Shown: positions 45,958-58,614, counted from the stretch's first letter. The stretch is DNA of 64,000 nt from Labia minor (GCA_963082975.1 OY720344.1:74264053-74328052); one strand, 5' to 3'. Notes: generated from the sequence alone by a model not told the origin. Numbers and translations: made by a program.

Positions 45958-46914
45958 AAAATTATTGACAGATTAAAATAATTTTTCATAAATTACAAGA
46001 GCAATTGTTTCTTTCATTTGGAATCATACTTTGTCAGTTATGTGATAACAGTTAATTTTATCTCTTCATTGTCTCAACAAGCTATGGATGATAAATTAAA
46101 ATCAAAACAAAAAAACTTATTGATTGTTAATAATAAATTCTCATAAAATGAACATTCCTTCGCAAAGAAAAAAAAAAATGAAAAGGAAATGATAAAAGTA
46201 TTGATAGCTATATTTTTTAGAGATTACATTTAGAAGATGAAAGGTTGCTTTGTTGTTTTGAATAGAATTATTCTTTTTTCGTGTATATACTATATAAATT
46301 CTTTTTTGTACATTGAAATCTTTGTTTGGAAAAAATTTGAATAATCCAAGGGGACGTGAGTAATGGTTCCAACCAACACTCAAGAGACGGAAGCTCGGAT
46401 GTTTGGTAGGGGAATAGTTATTTCCGTTTTTGATTTTAAAAAAAAGAAAAAAATTCTTAACAAAAACTTTATTCTAGTAGATATATTAACATATGTGACA
46501 ATAGTATAGTGAGATGGACAATAATAATTGTAATTCGTTACATAAATCGCCACTGTAGTGGAAATATCCTTCCGATGAACAATAATACAAAAATCACTAT
46601 GAATATAAATACCAAGTAATAGAAAACAATTTCTCGGGTATTTTATGAAAAATTATTAGAATCAGTCAATGGTTTTCAATTTTAATTTTAATTTAAAGTC
46701 AATATGATTGTAACAACTATTATTTTGAGTGAAAAGTAAAAAAAATGTGACTGCTATTGATTCCGCAGGAACCTAAATTCAAATTAATTTATTAATATTA
46801 TTTAATTTTAATTAATTATAAAATTAATAATATTAGTTGTAAGATAATTTATAATTTTAAGCCTTTTATTTTTATTGTAATAAATTAATAATTTTGACTA
46901 CATCCCTCCCTTAC
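45958..46914. other. gene-free stretch
   Basis: AT-rich; no exon, RNA gene or shared repeat recognised. Confidence 0.4.
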
Positions 46915-47580
46915 CACCCCTAATGAGTCACATTCCCCACCCTTACATATTTCCATATAAAAAGGGGACTGAACGCTCTGAAGAGCCCCTTGTTATTTTG
47001 TCGCCCTTGCCTATTTGCCTGCCTTGTTGTCTTTGCCTGTCCGCCGAAGTCTTGCTCGGCTAGTTTCACTCGCATTTGGCCCGTTCAAATTTACAATTTG
47101 AACGCGGTGCAATTTGGGATCGTCGACGCTGTTACGGGGACTTCAGCTACCGGCCCCGAGTTTGTTCCGAGAGGGCAAACCCATTGGTTCCTGAGGGGGA
47201 CCATTTCTGCCATGTTGGATCCGTTGGGGTCCAGTTAATCCGTTGGAAACTCATGGGAAATTGATATCTGGATCAATTGGCAATCAATCTGCAGCAGGGC
47301 GATCATCCAAGACACGCGAGACGGCAAATTCCCTTTCCCAATCCCCGTGGTCAAAAACAGATAAGTCGACTTATATCTTCCCTTTTGAATTATAAATAAT
47401 TTTAGATTTAAGTTGTTATATATATTTAGATTATTCTAAATATAATTAATCGTTTTACATTTAAATAAATTTGTTAATAAAATATCGTTAAAATTTGATT
47501 ACAGCTTTTATTTAGCGATCTTTTATCCATCCCGAATCTTTAATATCTTAAAAAGACATTTTTATACAGTCCACCCAATT
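46915..47580 (+). other. GC-richer promoter-like block, possible LTR fossil
   Basis: CATATAAAAAGGGG (46955-46968) is a TATA-like box followed by a mixed-composition stretch of about 400 bp, then an AT-rich end with AATAAA (47477). This architecture resembles an LTR with part of a leader, but no terminal TG...CA pair or target duplication was found. An 82-residue frame at 46990-47238 matches nothing I know. A host untranslated exon is the alternative. Confidence 0.3.
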
Positions 47581-49250
47581 TTCAAGGTGCGATAGAAGTG
47601 AAGAGGTATCTATCGTATTTTTATTAATCCCTCTTTTTAGCCCTTCGGGCAAATTAAATAGATATTAAGGATTCATCCCATTCCATTTAATTCCACTTTC
47701 GATTTTCAGGAACAATAGTTTTCTTTTAATTATTTAGGCCTTATAAGCCGTTATTAGATGTATCAAGCGGTTTCAGCCATTGTTGCCCCCTTATAATTAT
47801 AAAAATCAATATAAACATCATTTCAACAATAATTGTTAGAAAGTTTACGAAAGGAAAAAAAATTAAATCTCATTTATACCAACCGACGATAAGAAGGGAA
47901 GGTAACGTTTTATTTCTATTGGCTTTTGGGATCTAAGTTCATTTTAGCCAAAACTCACATTTATTTTAAATTAATTATTTAATCATTTATCTGATTGAAC
48001 TTGGAGAAGTTCGACCCATCAATTTTCGGCAGATCAGGACTTAAACTAATAATATATGTAGTATCCTGGTAGTCATTTATTTTTATTTTTTTAAACTTTT
48101 TTACTTTTATTATTTTAAATATTAAATATTTCAAAATATTATTTATTAATTCCGAGAATTTGATAATGACTAAAGATTATTTAATATTTTAAGTAAAAAA
48201 GTAAAAAGTTAAAGTATAAAGTTATAATCAAGTAAGATTAAATTTGATTACTTAAAGTTTCTTGATTGTAATCAATTAATTAGGGATTAATACAGATTTG
48301 AGTTTTTTCAAGTTAAATTATATCAATTACTAGACGGTCAGTCCTTCTTGGCGGTCTTTTCATCTTCATGAAGAAGAGGGGGGGGGGGAGCTAGGTGTTT
48401 AAGCAAGATCGAAACTCCCACATGTTGGTTATTTTTAAATTTTGGAAAACTCTAGTGCGGAGAAGGTGAACACAGTCCCGTGACACGGGGCTGAGAATTT
48501 TGATATTTTATTCGCTTTTTTCTTTTTTCCCTTTGGTTTGGTGATCGCGTATAAAAATCTAACGTGGTCATTTGGTCTATTTTGCCTTGGTCTCTTGTCG
48601 GGTAAGGTCATATTGGAAGACCTCTCTAATTGTATTTCTTTTTCGAACGAAAACCATTAAGGTTTGCAAAATTCTCCTTGTCTTTAATTATTGCTGCTCA
48701 GGTATTGAAATTTATATTGATTATTAATTTGATATTTCGAGTCTAAATTATAATTTGAATTATTTGCATATCTGAGGTCCGCTGGAGAATTCTTTTGTTA
48801 CCATTGTTCGACCTCAATTTTATTTTATAATTTAGTTGTTTATTAATTTGTTATTTATTTTAAATTAAGATTATTTGTTTTATATATTTTCATCTTTCAT
48901 TTAATTACACATTTTATATATATATATATATATATTCTTTTCATTTATAAATATATCAGAAAACGAAATTGGATTTGTTTTATTTATTAATTTTTTGTTT
49001 ATACCTTAAGGAGATATAGGTGGGTTAAATTGATTGTGGTTTGGAGAGCTTCCAGAGTTTTTATTTCTTATTTTATTTAAATAAGAATTAAAATCCAGGT
49101 GTCTGCAATTCTTCGGATCACCTAAAGACGATTAGGTTATAATTAAGAGATATCTTAGTCTAACTAGTCCATTTGGTAAATATTAATTGCATTAAAAGGT
49201 TTCGCTAATCTCCTTTTAAAAATAAAAATTCGATGGCGGCCTTGACAAAC
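47581..49250. other. mixed stretch with a second GC-richer block
   Basis: Sequence from 48330 to 48700 is again less AT-rich (C/G-rich text such as ACAGTCCCGTGACACGGGGC, containing a short stem) with a G9 run at 48380-48388. From 49220 the phrase GATGGCGGCCTTGAC resembles the TGGCGNCC start after some LTRs. Too weak for a call; no coding frame. Confidence 0.25.
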
Positions 49251-49393
49251 AGTTTTTGAATTAAATAAAAACTTGTTAACGTAAATAAAGGAATTGATTT
49301 ATGCGCTGGAGCATATTTTCAATTGGGAACTCCTTTGCGTTAACATTAGGCTTCCCTGGACACTTATTCATATTTTTAACAGTAGTTATATAC

Positions 49394-49579
49394 ATAACGG
49401 AATTTTGTAAATTAAACCACATATTGATATTTGTTATTGTAAATTTATTCAAAAAAAATACAAACATATACACATGTGTTACGGCCAAGTTTTACACATG
49501 TGTATATGTTTGTATTTTTTTTGAATAAATTTACAATAACAAATATCAATATGTGGTTTAATTTACAAAATTCCGTTAT
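49394..49579. repeat. perfect 86-bp inverted repeat with 14-bp loop
   Basis: The left arm 49394-49479 (begins ATAACGGAATTTTG, ends ACACATGTGT) and the right arm 49494-49579 are exact reverse complements over all 86 bases; the spacer is TACGGCCAAGTTTT. No flanking duplication is seen. A transcript would form a perfect 86-bp hairpin. The two opposing frames across it are mirror images and not genes. Confidence 0.95.
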
Positions 49580-49734
49580 AAATAAAAACAACCACCAAAG
49601 CTTTAATAATTTAGTTATATACAGTGTATTGTGTTATCTCGACTTAATTAAAAATAATTTTTAATTTCCAATTTTTTCCAATTCACAAATCAATATTTTA
49701 AAATCCTCTAAATTGACATAAAACTACTCTCGTC

Positions 49735-49960
49735 CACCAGGGTCATAGACCGTGCCTCACACCCATATAATACAACCGGCAAAATAATTGTTTTATATAT
49801 TGAAATTTTGATCCCCTTTGATAGGCGTTACCCATTTGCAACCTAGAATATTATTATCCTTTGTGAAAAAAGAACCTAAGTATTCAAATTCTATACGTTT
49901 TGTATGTTAAGACTTCTAATTTTATTTTTGTAGATTTTCAATAACTGTTATTGTATGTGT
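49735..49960 (-). mobile_element. LINE fragment
   Basis: The minus strand encodes LYGCEARSM-like text (from ACCGGCAAAATAATTGTTTT and TCACACCCATATAATACAAC) followed upstream by the NNILG region. It is the same LINE family as at 55700, without the 3' end, and is not obviously inside a Helitron copy. Confidence 0.65.
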
Positions 49961-50010
49961 ATAGAAATAAGGATAGAACTATTCCCAGGCAAAACCATTT
50001 TTATATATAA

Positions 50011-51712
50011 CTAGCTGCCCCGAGCGCCTTCGGCGCTCTCCGCACCTAGACGGGGGCTCCGCCCCCTGTACCCCCCCGAGTAAAAGGTTTTCATCCATTT
50101 TGTTTCAATCAGTATATTACATAAAACATTCATTTCTTTTTGTGTTCTTATTTAAAATACATTTTAATTTAATCACTAAATTAATTATATATATTATTAT
50201 TGTATAAGTTATATCTATCTATCTATGTGACTCTAAGGAACTCGAAAGTTCTAGGCCGCAGCAACCACATTTCTCCAAGTGTCCCTATCCTGAGCCCTTG
50301 TCCCATCTCTCTTAAGTCCCTTCCTACACGTCCTTGGTCTTCCAAGCGGACGTTTTCCAATCCATAATCTTTTTCCTCTCCCATTCTAGCCGCGTCCCCT
50401 GCCTATCGCAGCTTTTTCGCTTTTATAACCCTAACTATTTCTGAAGATGCATAGAGGTCATGCAATTCCTCGATATGCAGTCTCCGCCATTCCCCGGTGA
50501 CCTCATCTTTCTTTGGCCAATAAATGCTGGAAAGAATACTCTGGATCTACTCTCATCTCCCAGGGTGATAGACCTTGCGTCCCACCCATATAATAAAACA
50601 GGCAAAATAATTGGTATATATATTTTAATTTTGATTCCTTTTGATAATAATTTTGATGAGATAAGCCTCTTTACTGCATGATAACAGGCGTTTCCCGATT
50701 ACAACTTCGATTTAAATATATTCTTCTCAAATATTATTATCCTTCGTGATTACATTCAATTTTTCTACATATTCAAATTCTACATTTTGTATATAGATTT
50801 TTTTTACTAAATATTTTTTCTTATCACCATTAATTTCAATCTGAATTAGAAGAAAATTATAAATTACCTCCTCTTCCACCCCATTTACCTATCCAGGCAT
50901 CTAATTTCTTAACATTCCGTTTTTTTTAAATTTAAAATAAAAGGAGATAAATAGTTTTAAATTATATTCGAATGGTCTATTATATTCTATATATCAGTAT
51001 TTTTTTCTGAATTTAATACCAACTTGATTTTCAAAATGTTCCATTCGATATCCATATGATTGATTACATGTGTTAAAATTTAAAAAAATTCAAATATTCT
51101 AATTTTTAAATTTAAATACAATTGAATATTATTTTTTATTAATATCATATCAAAAAAGAGAATTTATTAAAAATTAAAATTAAAAAAAGAAGCCTATTAA
51201 TAAAAAAATATAATAGAATACAATAATTTTGATTTAAAACAAATTTTAATTTTAAAAAAAAATACTCAATATAAAAAAGACATAAATTTAAAACATCTCG
51301 TAATATCATTTGTCTAAAAAACATATTTTAATTAACCAAGAAATCATTTTTGCACTTAAAATATATTTGTAATTAATAATTGAAACAAAAAAATAATATA
51401 ATTTAGTCATTTTAATTGAAGTTTTGAAAATATTTTTGTATTGATAAAAGTTTAAAAATAATATATTCAGTTTTTTTAAGCTTTCACTTTCAAATAGAAA
51501 AGAAGAAATATTCAATTATATAGAAAGAATAAATAAAAATTAAGTTAAATATGATCTAAATATTTTATTAAATAAATTTAAATGACAACTTTTAGAATAA
51601 ATTATTTAATTTAATTGATATTTAAATATTAGAATTTAAAATAAAAAGTGAAATATAATAATTTTTAAATTCTGAGCAATATGCAGACAAAAACCTTTTT
51701 TATATATATAGA
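50011..51712 (-). mobile_element. Helitron-like copy carrying a LINE segment
   Basis: The 3' end (minus) has the perfect stem GCGCCGAAGGCGC, nine more bases and CTAG at 50011, next to T. The 5' end is TCTATATATATAAAAAAGGT at 51712 with A before it. The internal order matches the other copies: GC box with GGGGGCGGAGCCCCC, an AT-rich spacer, (GATA)n, the LINE segment (about 50215-50830, minus), then about 850 bp of AT-rich Helitron sequence. It has no inserted element at the site where copy 1 holds copy 2 (near 51210). Confidence 0.82.
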
Positions 51713-51767
51713 TAGTCGAGCTGGGGATGGAAATATGGGTTTTTCCAAAAAGAGAAAGTTACCTCTC

Positions 51768-51784
51768 CCCCCCCCCCCCCCCCG
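51768..51784. repeat. C17 homopolymer run
   Basis: A run of C in an otherwise A/T-rich region; prone to length error in assemblies. Confidence 0.8.
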
Positions 51785-52111
51785 AGGCCCTAGTAGGGAT
51801 TAATTTAATTATTTATTATATTTCAAAGGAATATTTTAATATCATTTTAAATGAATGAATGAAAATTCAAATTTTATATAGTTTTTTATATATGTTTATT
51901 TATGCAGAAAAAATTAATTGACATAATTATTAATTTAATAAAATAAAATTTAATATTATAATTTAATAAAATAAAATTTAATAATAAAATTTAATAAGAT
52001 AAAATTTAATAATAAAATTTAATAATAAAATTTAATTTAATAAAATATTAAAATAATAAAAATTAATAAATTTGTAAAAAAAATATATAATTCTTAAAAA
52101 AAAATGTGCCT

Positions 52112-52192
52112 TTGCTAGTTTCGAACCGAAAGTACAAAGTCGTAAGTTAACGCCACGCCTTAGACCGTTCACCTACGAACCACTTATATTTG
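52112..52192 (-). repeat. tRNA-Leu-like sequence (SINE head or pseudogene)
   Basis: The minus strand reads GTAGGTGAACGGTCTAAGGC (A-box region resembling tRNA-Leu) and then CGGTTCGAAACT (B box). The acceptor arm does not pair well and no SINE body or target duplication is evident. Confidence 0.45.
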
Positions 52193-52225
52193 AAGGCTCC
52201 TATCAGGATATATATATGATGTCAA

Positions 52226-52451
52226 ATTTTCGCCACCAGCGCCTCTATGAGCTAGTATGGTAACTAAACTATTTTTAATTAATTAGCATTTCCTGGACAC
52301 ACCTTACCAATTAGCGGTTTTCTAAAGGAAGTCTGACATGCCCTGAGACCTACTGAATATACATAAAAAATTTCATAAGAATCGGTCAAGCCGTTTCGGA
52401 GGAGTATGATTTCAAAGTTTTGTGACACGAGAATTTTATATATAAGATAGA
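52226..52451 (-). mobile_element. Helitron-type 5' end fragment, second family
   Basis: On the minus strand the sequence starts TCTATCTTATATATAAAATT then CTCGTGTCACAAAACTTTG and GAAACGGCTTGACCGATTCT. This phrasing is typical of Helitron 5' ends in arthropod genomes. Towards its other end is GTTACCATACTAGCTCATAG and CGCTGGTGGCG, shared with 63490-63535. No clear hairpin plus CTRR. Confidence 0.5.
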
Positions 52452-53384
52452 TATGCATATAAAATTATATATATTTGTAGATAAATATTAATATTGAAAC
52501 CAAAAAATTGAAAAGCATTAATAATGACAAAAAATATTGAAATACATATTTGGAAAAATTGATATTCCTTAAAATTTCATCAGTTGGTTTCCTCTCTATG
52601 GTTAAAAAAAATTTCCGCTATAGAAAATTACTTTTTCGTTTAATCCCTATTGGATGGGGGAAGTCAATATTGGTATCAATTCATGGTGTCTTCTTGAAAA
52701 TGCATATCGATTTGAATTTTTTCTCTTTTTCATGATAAGAAATTTTTTGTTTTTGAATTTATATTAATCGATATAAAATAAATCGTATTAAGGAAAAAAT
52801 GTGAATGCTTTTAATTTAAAAAAAATTATTTGTTTTATTTTCAATTTTCTATTATTTTAAAAAAACTATATATGGTATATATGCAAGTATGTAAAAATAG
52901 ATTGTAGATAATCACTCGACTATTTTTGATTTTCACTATAGACATATATTATAGTAAATAAAATATAAAATCTATCTGTATCTTTGTGTGATGCTATTGA
53001 ACTAGAAAATTTATACCCGCAATAGCAATATTCCTCTAAACGTCCTTATTCAAGAAATTTCAATATCTAGTAAATAATGTAGTAACTTTTTTAGGGGGCG
53101 AGGAAATGTGGGAATTGTCTTGTCTTGTCAAACACAATTTGGATAGGTATTGTTCTTGGCTAGAGAAAATTTTCATTAATTTCTTTTGAATCCAATGTGA
53201 ATGGTCTTTGAGAAAAAGAAAGAAAAATAATTATTTTTTAAAAGATAAAGAATGTTTTCTTTATTAAATAAAAATGAAACAAATTTTTCTTTAATTTCTA
53301 AGTTTTTTATATTAAAATAAATGAATATTAAATTTTCAATGTCATCTATAATTAGAAATGATAAGAGGATTATCATTTTTTTAT
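52452..53384. other. gene-free AT-rich stretch
   Basis: No exon, RNA gene or shared repeat recognised. Confidence 0.4.
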
Positions 53385-53550
53385 TAACCTTGCTTCATGT
53401 CTGTCTGTTCGTTCGCTCTTATGACAAATTGAAATCGATTTTTCATCAACTTTAAATTGAAATAGACTTTTGAAAATTTTTATAGATATTTCAATGAATC
53501 CCTAGAAGGTATGTAATAAATATAATTGAATTATAATTAATTAATTGTAA
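53385..53550 (+). repeat. interspersed repeat family 3, uninterrupted copy
   Basis: The reverse complement matches the two halves flanking the SINE at 39391-39781. At 53495-53512 it reads AATGAATCCCTAGAAGG, the undisturbed form of the SINE's target site. Confidence 0.75.
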
Positions 53551-53886
53551 TGTAATTAGCAATTAATTGCTTTAATATTTGAATTTTCATTCACGCCATC
53601 TGGTTGATAAATATTGAGTTGGTTTTCAATTTGAAAAAGCGCCCAAAGTTTTTCTTTGTATATGAACAATTCATCCATAAACTTTGTCAGGTTTATAGAA
53701 AAATTATTTTATTCTTTTTAGACCATGAGAACGTTATTTTATAAAATTATTTTTATTTATTTTATTTTATTTTAATTTAAACACAAATATTCAAGATAGA
53801 AAAAATATAAAAAATGACTATAAATTATTATTTTTAGAACTCTAATTACGAAAAAATAGGAAAATAAACTTAAATTTAATTCAAAT

Positions 53887-54486
53887 CACTCGACTATCTA
53901 GCAATTTGAATTGGATTAAATAACATAATATATTATATTTAAATTTAATTTAATTAATTATAAATTATAAATTGAAATTAATAGATAATATTTATAAAAC
54001 CAGCGCATGTTTGGCTCTTTGTCACGTGTTGGCGCGTAAGATTTGCAGTGTTAAAAAATTAATTCTGGTACTTTCAGCGATTCAATCAAGATGGAATTCT
54101 ATATATAGTAGTTTTATACAATTTTTAATCATGTGAAAAAGTATCAAACATATATCTTTATTTTTAGTCACTTTAGAGGAAAAAAAATCAAAACGTTGTA
54201 GGTAATGATCCTCTTCCGATTGAGCTAGATTTCTCAAAAGTTGAAAGAAAACTACGAAATTTGAATAATGCCCATGTATCAAATTTCATAATTCTAGCTC
54301 AAACCGTTTTGGCCTAATCTTGTCTCCATACACACATACACACACACACACACACCTACACCCATACACACACACACAGACATTTTTCTCAACCTTAGTG
54401 AAAATGATTCAGGAACATTCAAAACATCAAAATCTCAACATCGAAAATTTTCGTGATCGCAATATTATCTCTGGCGAGATAGTAAA
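53887..54486 (+). repeat. interspersed repeat family 2, complete copy
   Basis: Starts CACTCGACTATCTAGC and ends ATCTCTGGCGAGATAGTAA, with a (CA)n/(CACAC) centre at 54327-54382. This is the best reference for the family's limits. Confidence 0.75.
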
Positions 54487-54897
54487 AATGCCTGCTTCTC
54501 TATCTCTCTATGACTATTAATAACAACTGCTCATATAAACTTTCAGTTTTTCTTTTCTTTTTTTTAAAACCTTTCAATAATCTATATGGTTAGTCGGCTA
54601 TTACGGATGACATACTCGTATGTATCATGATTTTATGGCGCACCTCATACCAAAAATATATTAAATAGCCTAATATTGGATGTATTTTTACCAATTATCA
54701 TACACTGGTGCCTTTACCCTATGTATATTTCGATTAAAATAAGAAAAAATGATATTGAATTAAATGAAGATTAATAGATATCGATTATTAGATCTTGAAA
54801 AATAAAATGGAAGGGTAAAAATTATAATAAATAAATCATTCTTAAAATATTTTAATAGGTCTTAAATAAATTAGGTATAATCAATTCAATGGGATTG

Positions 54898-56545
54898 TTA
54901 ATAATGATGGTCTTCGTGTTTGATGAGACTTTGGTAGGAGGAGGCCTTTCCGTAATGATGGTGATCGTAGGTGATGGGTTGATGATGATGAATGAGTGGT
55001 TGATGGTGGTGAACGATGGGTTCATGATGATATACTTGGGGGTGGGCAGCATGTCCAGATTTCTTAACGACTGCATTGAATCCATTATGGGGGTCGGCAG
55101 TGTATTGCACAGTCCGGATAGTACCATCAGCCTCTTTGAGAGAGTACTCTCCTTTGACTACATCACCTTCCCGTGTTTCCCATTGGTCCTTGTGGTCCCC
55201 GGTATGTCCATCACTCACTCCATATTTAAATGAATAATGGGCAGGAGCCTGAAAATTGAATTCAATATATTTTTTTTAAAATACCTAATACTCTAATTAA
55301 TAAAAATTATTCATACTTAATTTAACATAAATCTGATTGCTTTTCTAAATTTAATGATAAATACATTATTTATTTATTTAATCTACGATGTGAATAGAAA
55401 TGCTTTCTTTTATTGACCTTACCAATTGTTTTGTGTGGTGTAAACTCGTATAGAAGGTCACAATCTTTGACTGATTCCTAAAGACCAATTTTATTTTCAA
55501 AATTTTTCGATTATAATATTAAAAATGTTTCTGAAAAATTTTTTTTTAGTATTAAATATCCGCAATATTAAATGATATTAACTAGACTTTATTATAGCAA
55601 CCATAATATCAATAAGTTCATTTTTTTCCTGAATTCCAGTTTTTTGAATTATTTTTAATTATTTTTATTATTTTTTATTATTTGGAGTGTTTATTTGTTA
55701 CTGTTTTCAATCTGTTCTTCATCAAAAATTTAAATACTTAGGTTCTGTGATAACGAAAGATAATAATATTCGAGATGAGTTTAAAGCGAGGTTACAATCG
55801 GGAAACGCCTGTTATCATGCAATAAAAGGGTTTATCACATCAAAATTATTATCAAAGAGGATTAAAGTTAAAATATATAAAACAATTATTTTACCGGTTG
55901 TATTATATGGATGTGAGGCATGGTCTATGACCTTAGGTGACGAGAGTAGATTTAGAGTATTTGAGAATGAGTTTGAATTCACCGGGGAATGGCGGAGATT
56001 GCATAACGTGGAATTGCATGACCTCTAAGCATCTCCAGATATAATTAGAATTATAAAATCGAGAAGGCTGCCGTGGGCAGGACACGTGGCTAGCATGGGA
56101 GAAGATAGAATGGCGAAAAATATATTGGTAGGTAGACCGAGTGGGAAACGTCCTCTTGGAAGACCAAGGACACGGTGGGTGGATTATGTGGGAAAGGATG
56201 TGAGAGAGATGGGAGAGAATAGGGACTGGAAGGTTGTGGCTCAGAATAGGAATACTTGGAGGGGTGTGGTTGTTGCAGCCAAGAACTTTCGAGTTCCGTA
56301 GAGTCTCAGAGATAGATAGATAGAACTATCCACATCTATTTTTAATATCTAAAATATTTCTACTTGTGAACTATAATAATTAATAATTGAATTGTATATT
56401 ATTAAAAACTAAAATTATAATTGATTCAGTTTACAAAGGATATTTCACTTTGACTTACATAATAATCGTGTTTATCATCATGATGATCCCAGAGTCCTGC
56501 ATGTGCAAACGCAGCTGTACATAAGAAAATAGTGACCATCAACAT
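54898..56545 (-). CDS. RR-2 cuticle protein, gene 2 (two coding exons)
   Basis: The first coding exon is 56459-56545 (acceptor TTTATTATAG directly before the ATG; donor GTAAGT). The second is 54898-55248 (acceptor AATTTTCAG). They join in phase 0 to give 145 residues. Signal peptide [16 protein letters not shown], then [13 protein letters not shown], then the RR-2 domain: [49 protein letters not shown]. The tail has [20 protein letters not shown] instead of the YHHEQPII repeats of gene 1 and ends HEDHHY. The domain is nearly identical to gene 1, so the duplication is recent or the copies have undergone conversion. The 1.2-kb intron contains a LINE 3' end (55700-56322). The upstream minus-strand TATAAAAG (56702-56695) may be its TATA box with a short noncoding exon. 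Confidence 0.95.
55700..56322 (+). mobile_element. LINE 3' end in the intron of cuticle gene 2
   Basis: The plus strand reads [72 protein letters not shown], a stop, then [20 protein letters not shown] and the terminal [11 protein letters not shown] with its stop. CGTAGAGTCTCAGAGATAGA leads into (GATA)n. Lesions: a deletion after RVFENEFEF, which removes most of the IYGPKKDEV block, and one in-frame stop. It is 5'-truncated and antisense to the host gene. It is not within a Helitron, so it shows the LINE's natural 3' terminus. Confidence 0.85.
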
Positions 56546-57185
56546 CTATAATAAAAAACAAATGATTAATGAATTAATGTAAAATAATTTAATAATTTAA
56601 AAATCATAAATAAGATATTTACTTTAATTTACTCTATATTTGTTATTCTTTTAGAATAAATCAAAGAATGATAAATTCATCCCGTGAATTTGTACTTTTA
56701 TACAAATTTCATTTCCCTTTCATTAACAAATTATTAAATATTATGAATATTTTAAAAAATTTCGTTAATTTACTTTCAATTTACAACAGACATTATGTAA
56801 TTTTTTAATTATTATTTTATATTTTCGATATATTTACATATTAATTAAGAATACCGACAATTTCGTTTTTTTTTTTATATTTTATAACATCAATTAATTA
56901 TAATATATAATCAATTTTAAATATTTCACAAAGAATCTGATTCCCATAAGTTGAATATACATTTGTTGATATATTAATAATAATAATAATTATAGATTGC
57001 ATGGAGATAAAATATGGCCTTGATCTTTGTTTGGGTGACCTGTTTTTTCCGCATTTGATTAAGAGCATATATACATCTAATTAATAATTTATTGTAAATA
57101 CAAACTTTTTGTGTTATACAATTATTTTATTATTTTCTAAGTATCTTAATTAAAAACAAAATAAAATATCCTCGTCTTCAAAATA
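56546..57185. other. upstream region of cuticle gene 2
   Basis: A minus-strand TATAAAAG at 56702-56695 lies about 150 bp upstream of the ATG exon; GTAAAT at about 56627 could be the donor of a noncoding first exon. Beyond that the DNA is AT-rich without exons. Confidence 0.35.
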
Positions 57186-57727
57186 CAGTAAATCCTGGGG
57201 TTACAAGTTTAAATCGTTCCCGAATTGAGCTCGTAACCCGAAGTGATCGTAAACCGAATCAAGTTTTTTTTCATAAGAACTGATGAAAATTCAATTTTTC
57301 CTCTTATCTACAAGAACTATATTCTTAAATTTCTGATGTCCTAAGTTTCTTTTTTTTTCCTCTTATCTCCCTCTCTTTTCCCTCTCTCGAATGAAGTCGT
57401 TTAGCTTATTCTGTTGCTCATGTATTAAAATGCTTCAACTCATCTACAATAAGGCCCACGTTATGTTCTGCAACGAGTTCTTCGATGTCAGCTTTATTTA
57501 TATCAAAGCCTAGAAAATTTACTTAAGACATAATTTCTTCGATAAACTTGCTGATTTATGGCAAAAACAACGAATGATGCGCTGAGTATGCAAAAATGTC
57601 ATAAGAAATATGGTAAAAATTCCTGCCAGATGCGCTCATGCTACTCGTAACCCGAAATTTTGTTCATAAACCATAACAGAGAACTCAATATCGTAACCCG
57701 GAAAACTTGTAACCCTAGGTTCCACTG
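57186..57727 (-). mobile_element. pogo/Tigger-like MITE with transposase scrap
   Basis: Terminal inverted repeats: left CAGTAAATCCTGGGGTTACA, right (inverted) CAGTGGAACCTAGGGTTACA, each next to TA (57184-57185 and 57728-57729). GTAACCCG motifs recur near both ends (57233, 57647, 57694). In the interior the minus strand reads FLGFDINKADIEELVAEHNV then GLIVDELKHF, the C-terminal helix of Tigger/pogo transposases (family: DVEELVxxHxxELTxEEL). The rest of the transposase is missing. Confidence 0.78.
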
Positions 57728-57729
57728 TA

Positions 57730-58102
57730 TATTATTATATTATATTATATTTTTGGTTAGGAATCATTTTTAATAAATTGAAAAATAATAATAAAAATAA
57801 AATAGCACTATTGTTTACTTTTTATTTTGTTTTTTTTTTACTTCTGCTGTACTTTTTATTCATAATGTTGATAGTTCTCTAACAATAAGTTAAATGGATC
57901 GCCAATTATTATTATTATTATTCCATTCTTCCCTCTTCTTTCTTCGTCTGTTCAACTTAAAGAAGTAACTTTTCTATAATTAATATCATTAATAATAATA
58001 ATATTCCTTTAGCAGCTTCCAATTTCTCTTTAACGATCGAAAATTGGTGGCGAATTGAAAGCGGTTATATCATAAAATCATAATTAACAACTACCATTTT
58101 TT
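57730..58102. other. gene-free AT-rich stretch
   Basis: Short (ATT)n and (AAT)n microsatellites; nothing else seen. Confidence 0.4.
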
Positions 58103-58562
58103 ACAGACCGGCAATAGGAAGGGAAGATATTGTTTTCACACCAAATTTCACATGTGGAGATTTTTACAGATCTCCACGAATCATGCATTTTGTTAACAGA
58201 AAAAAGTATTTTTAGCATGATATCTGTCCGCCTGTCCGTTCGTCTGTCCATTGAATGTCTATATAAACGTGAACAGCTCAAACGGCTCAACGGATTTTGA
58301 TAAAATTTGGTATATTTTCTTAATGCATCAGTAGCATGAATTCATTAACTTTTGGTGAATATCCGGAAACCGGAAGTGGTAGTATTACCGATCCACGATA
58401 AGAAGGGAAGGATTATTTTCATACCAAATTTAACATAACATAATTTAGTTATTTTAATTCAAGTTTTAAAAATATTTTTTTATGGTGTAAATATATATAA
58501 TGTTGTTTGAAAATTAATTTATTTCAAATCGTCGGTCGGTTCTGTGCCTAGCTACAGCTCAT
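58103..58562 (+). repeat. interspersed repeat family 1 copy
   Basis: Starts CAGACCGGCAATAGGAAGGG, has a GTCCGCCTGTCCGTTCG tract near 58226 and ends GTCGGTCGGTTCTGTGCCTAG. The CCGGAAACCGGAAGTGGTAG block is as in the 5436 copy. Confidence 0.65.
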
Positions 58563-58614
58563 ATTTTAATTAAGTTATTATAAATTAAATCATTGTTTTG
58601 TTTATATTTTAATA

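Noticed and set aside
46990-47264. Two overlapping frames in the GC-richer block
   Set aside because: No recognisable domain, overlapping frames of similar length and LTR-like context; composition effect is likelier.
49276-49664. Near-identical frames starting MAVTHVYMFVFFLNK on opposite strands
   Set aside because: They mirror each other because of the 86-bp inverted repeat and do not encode a recognisable protein.
52550-52735. 61-residue frame starting MEKLIFLKISSVGF
   Set aside because: Short, hydrophobic, in AT-rich DNA with no splice signals or family resemblance.
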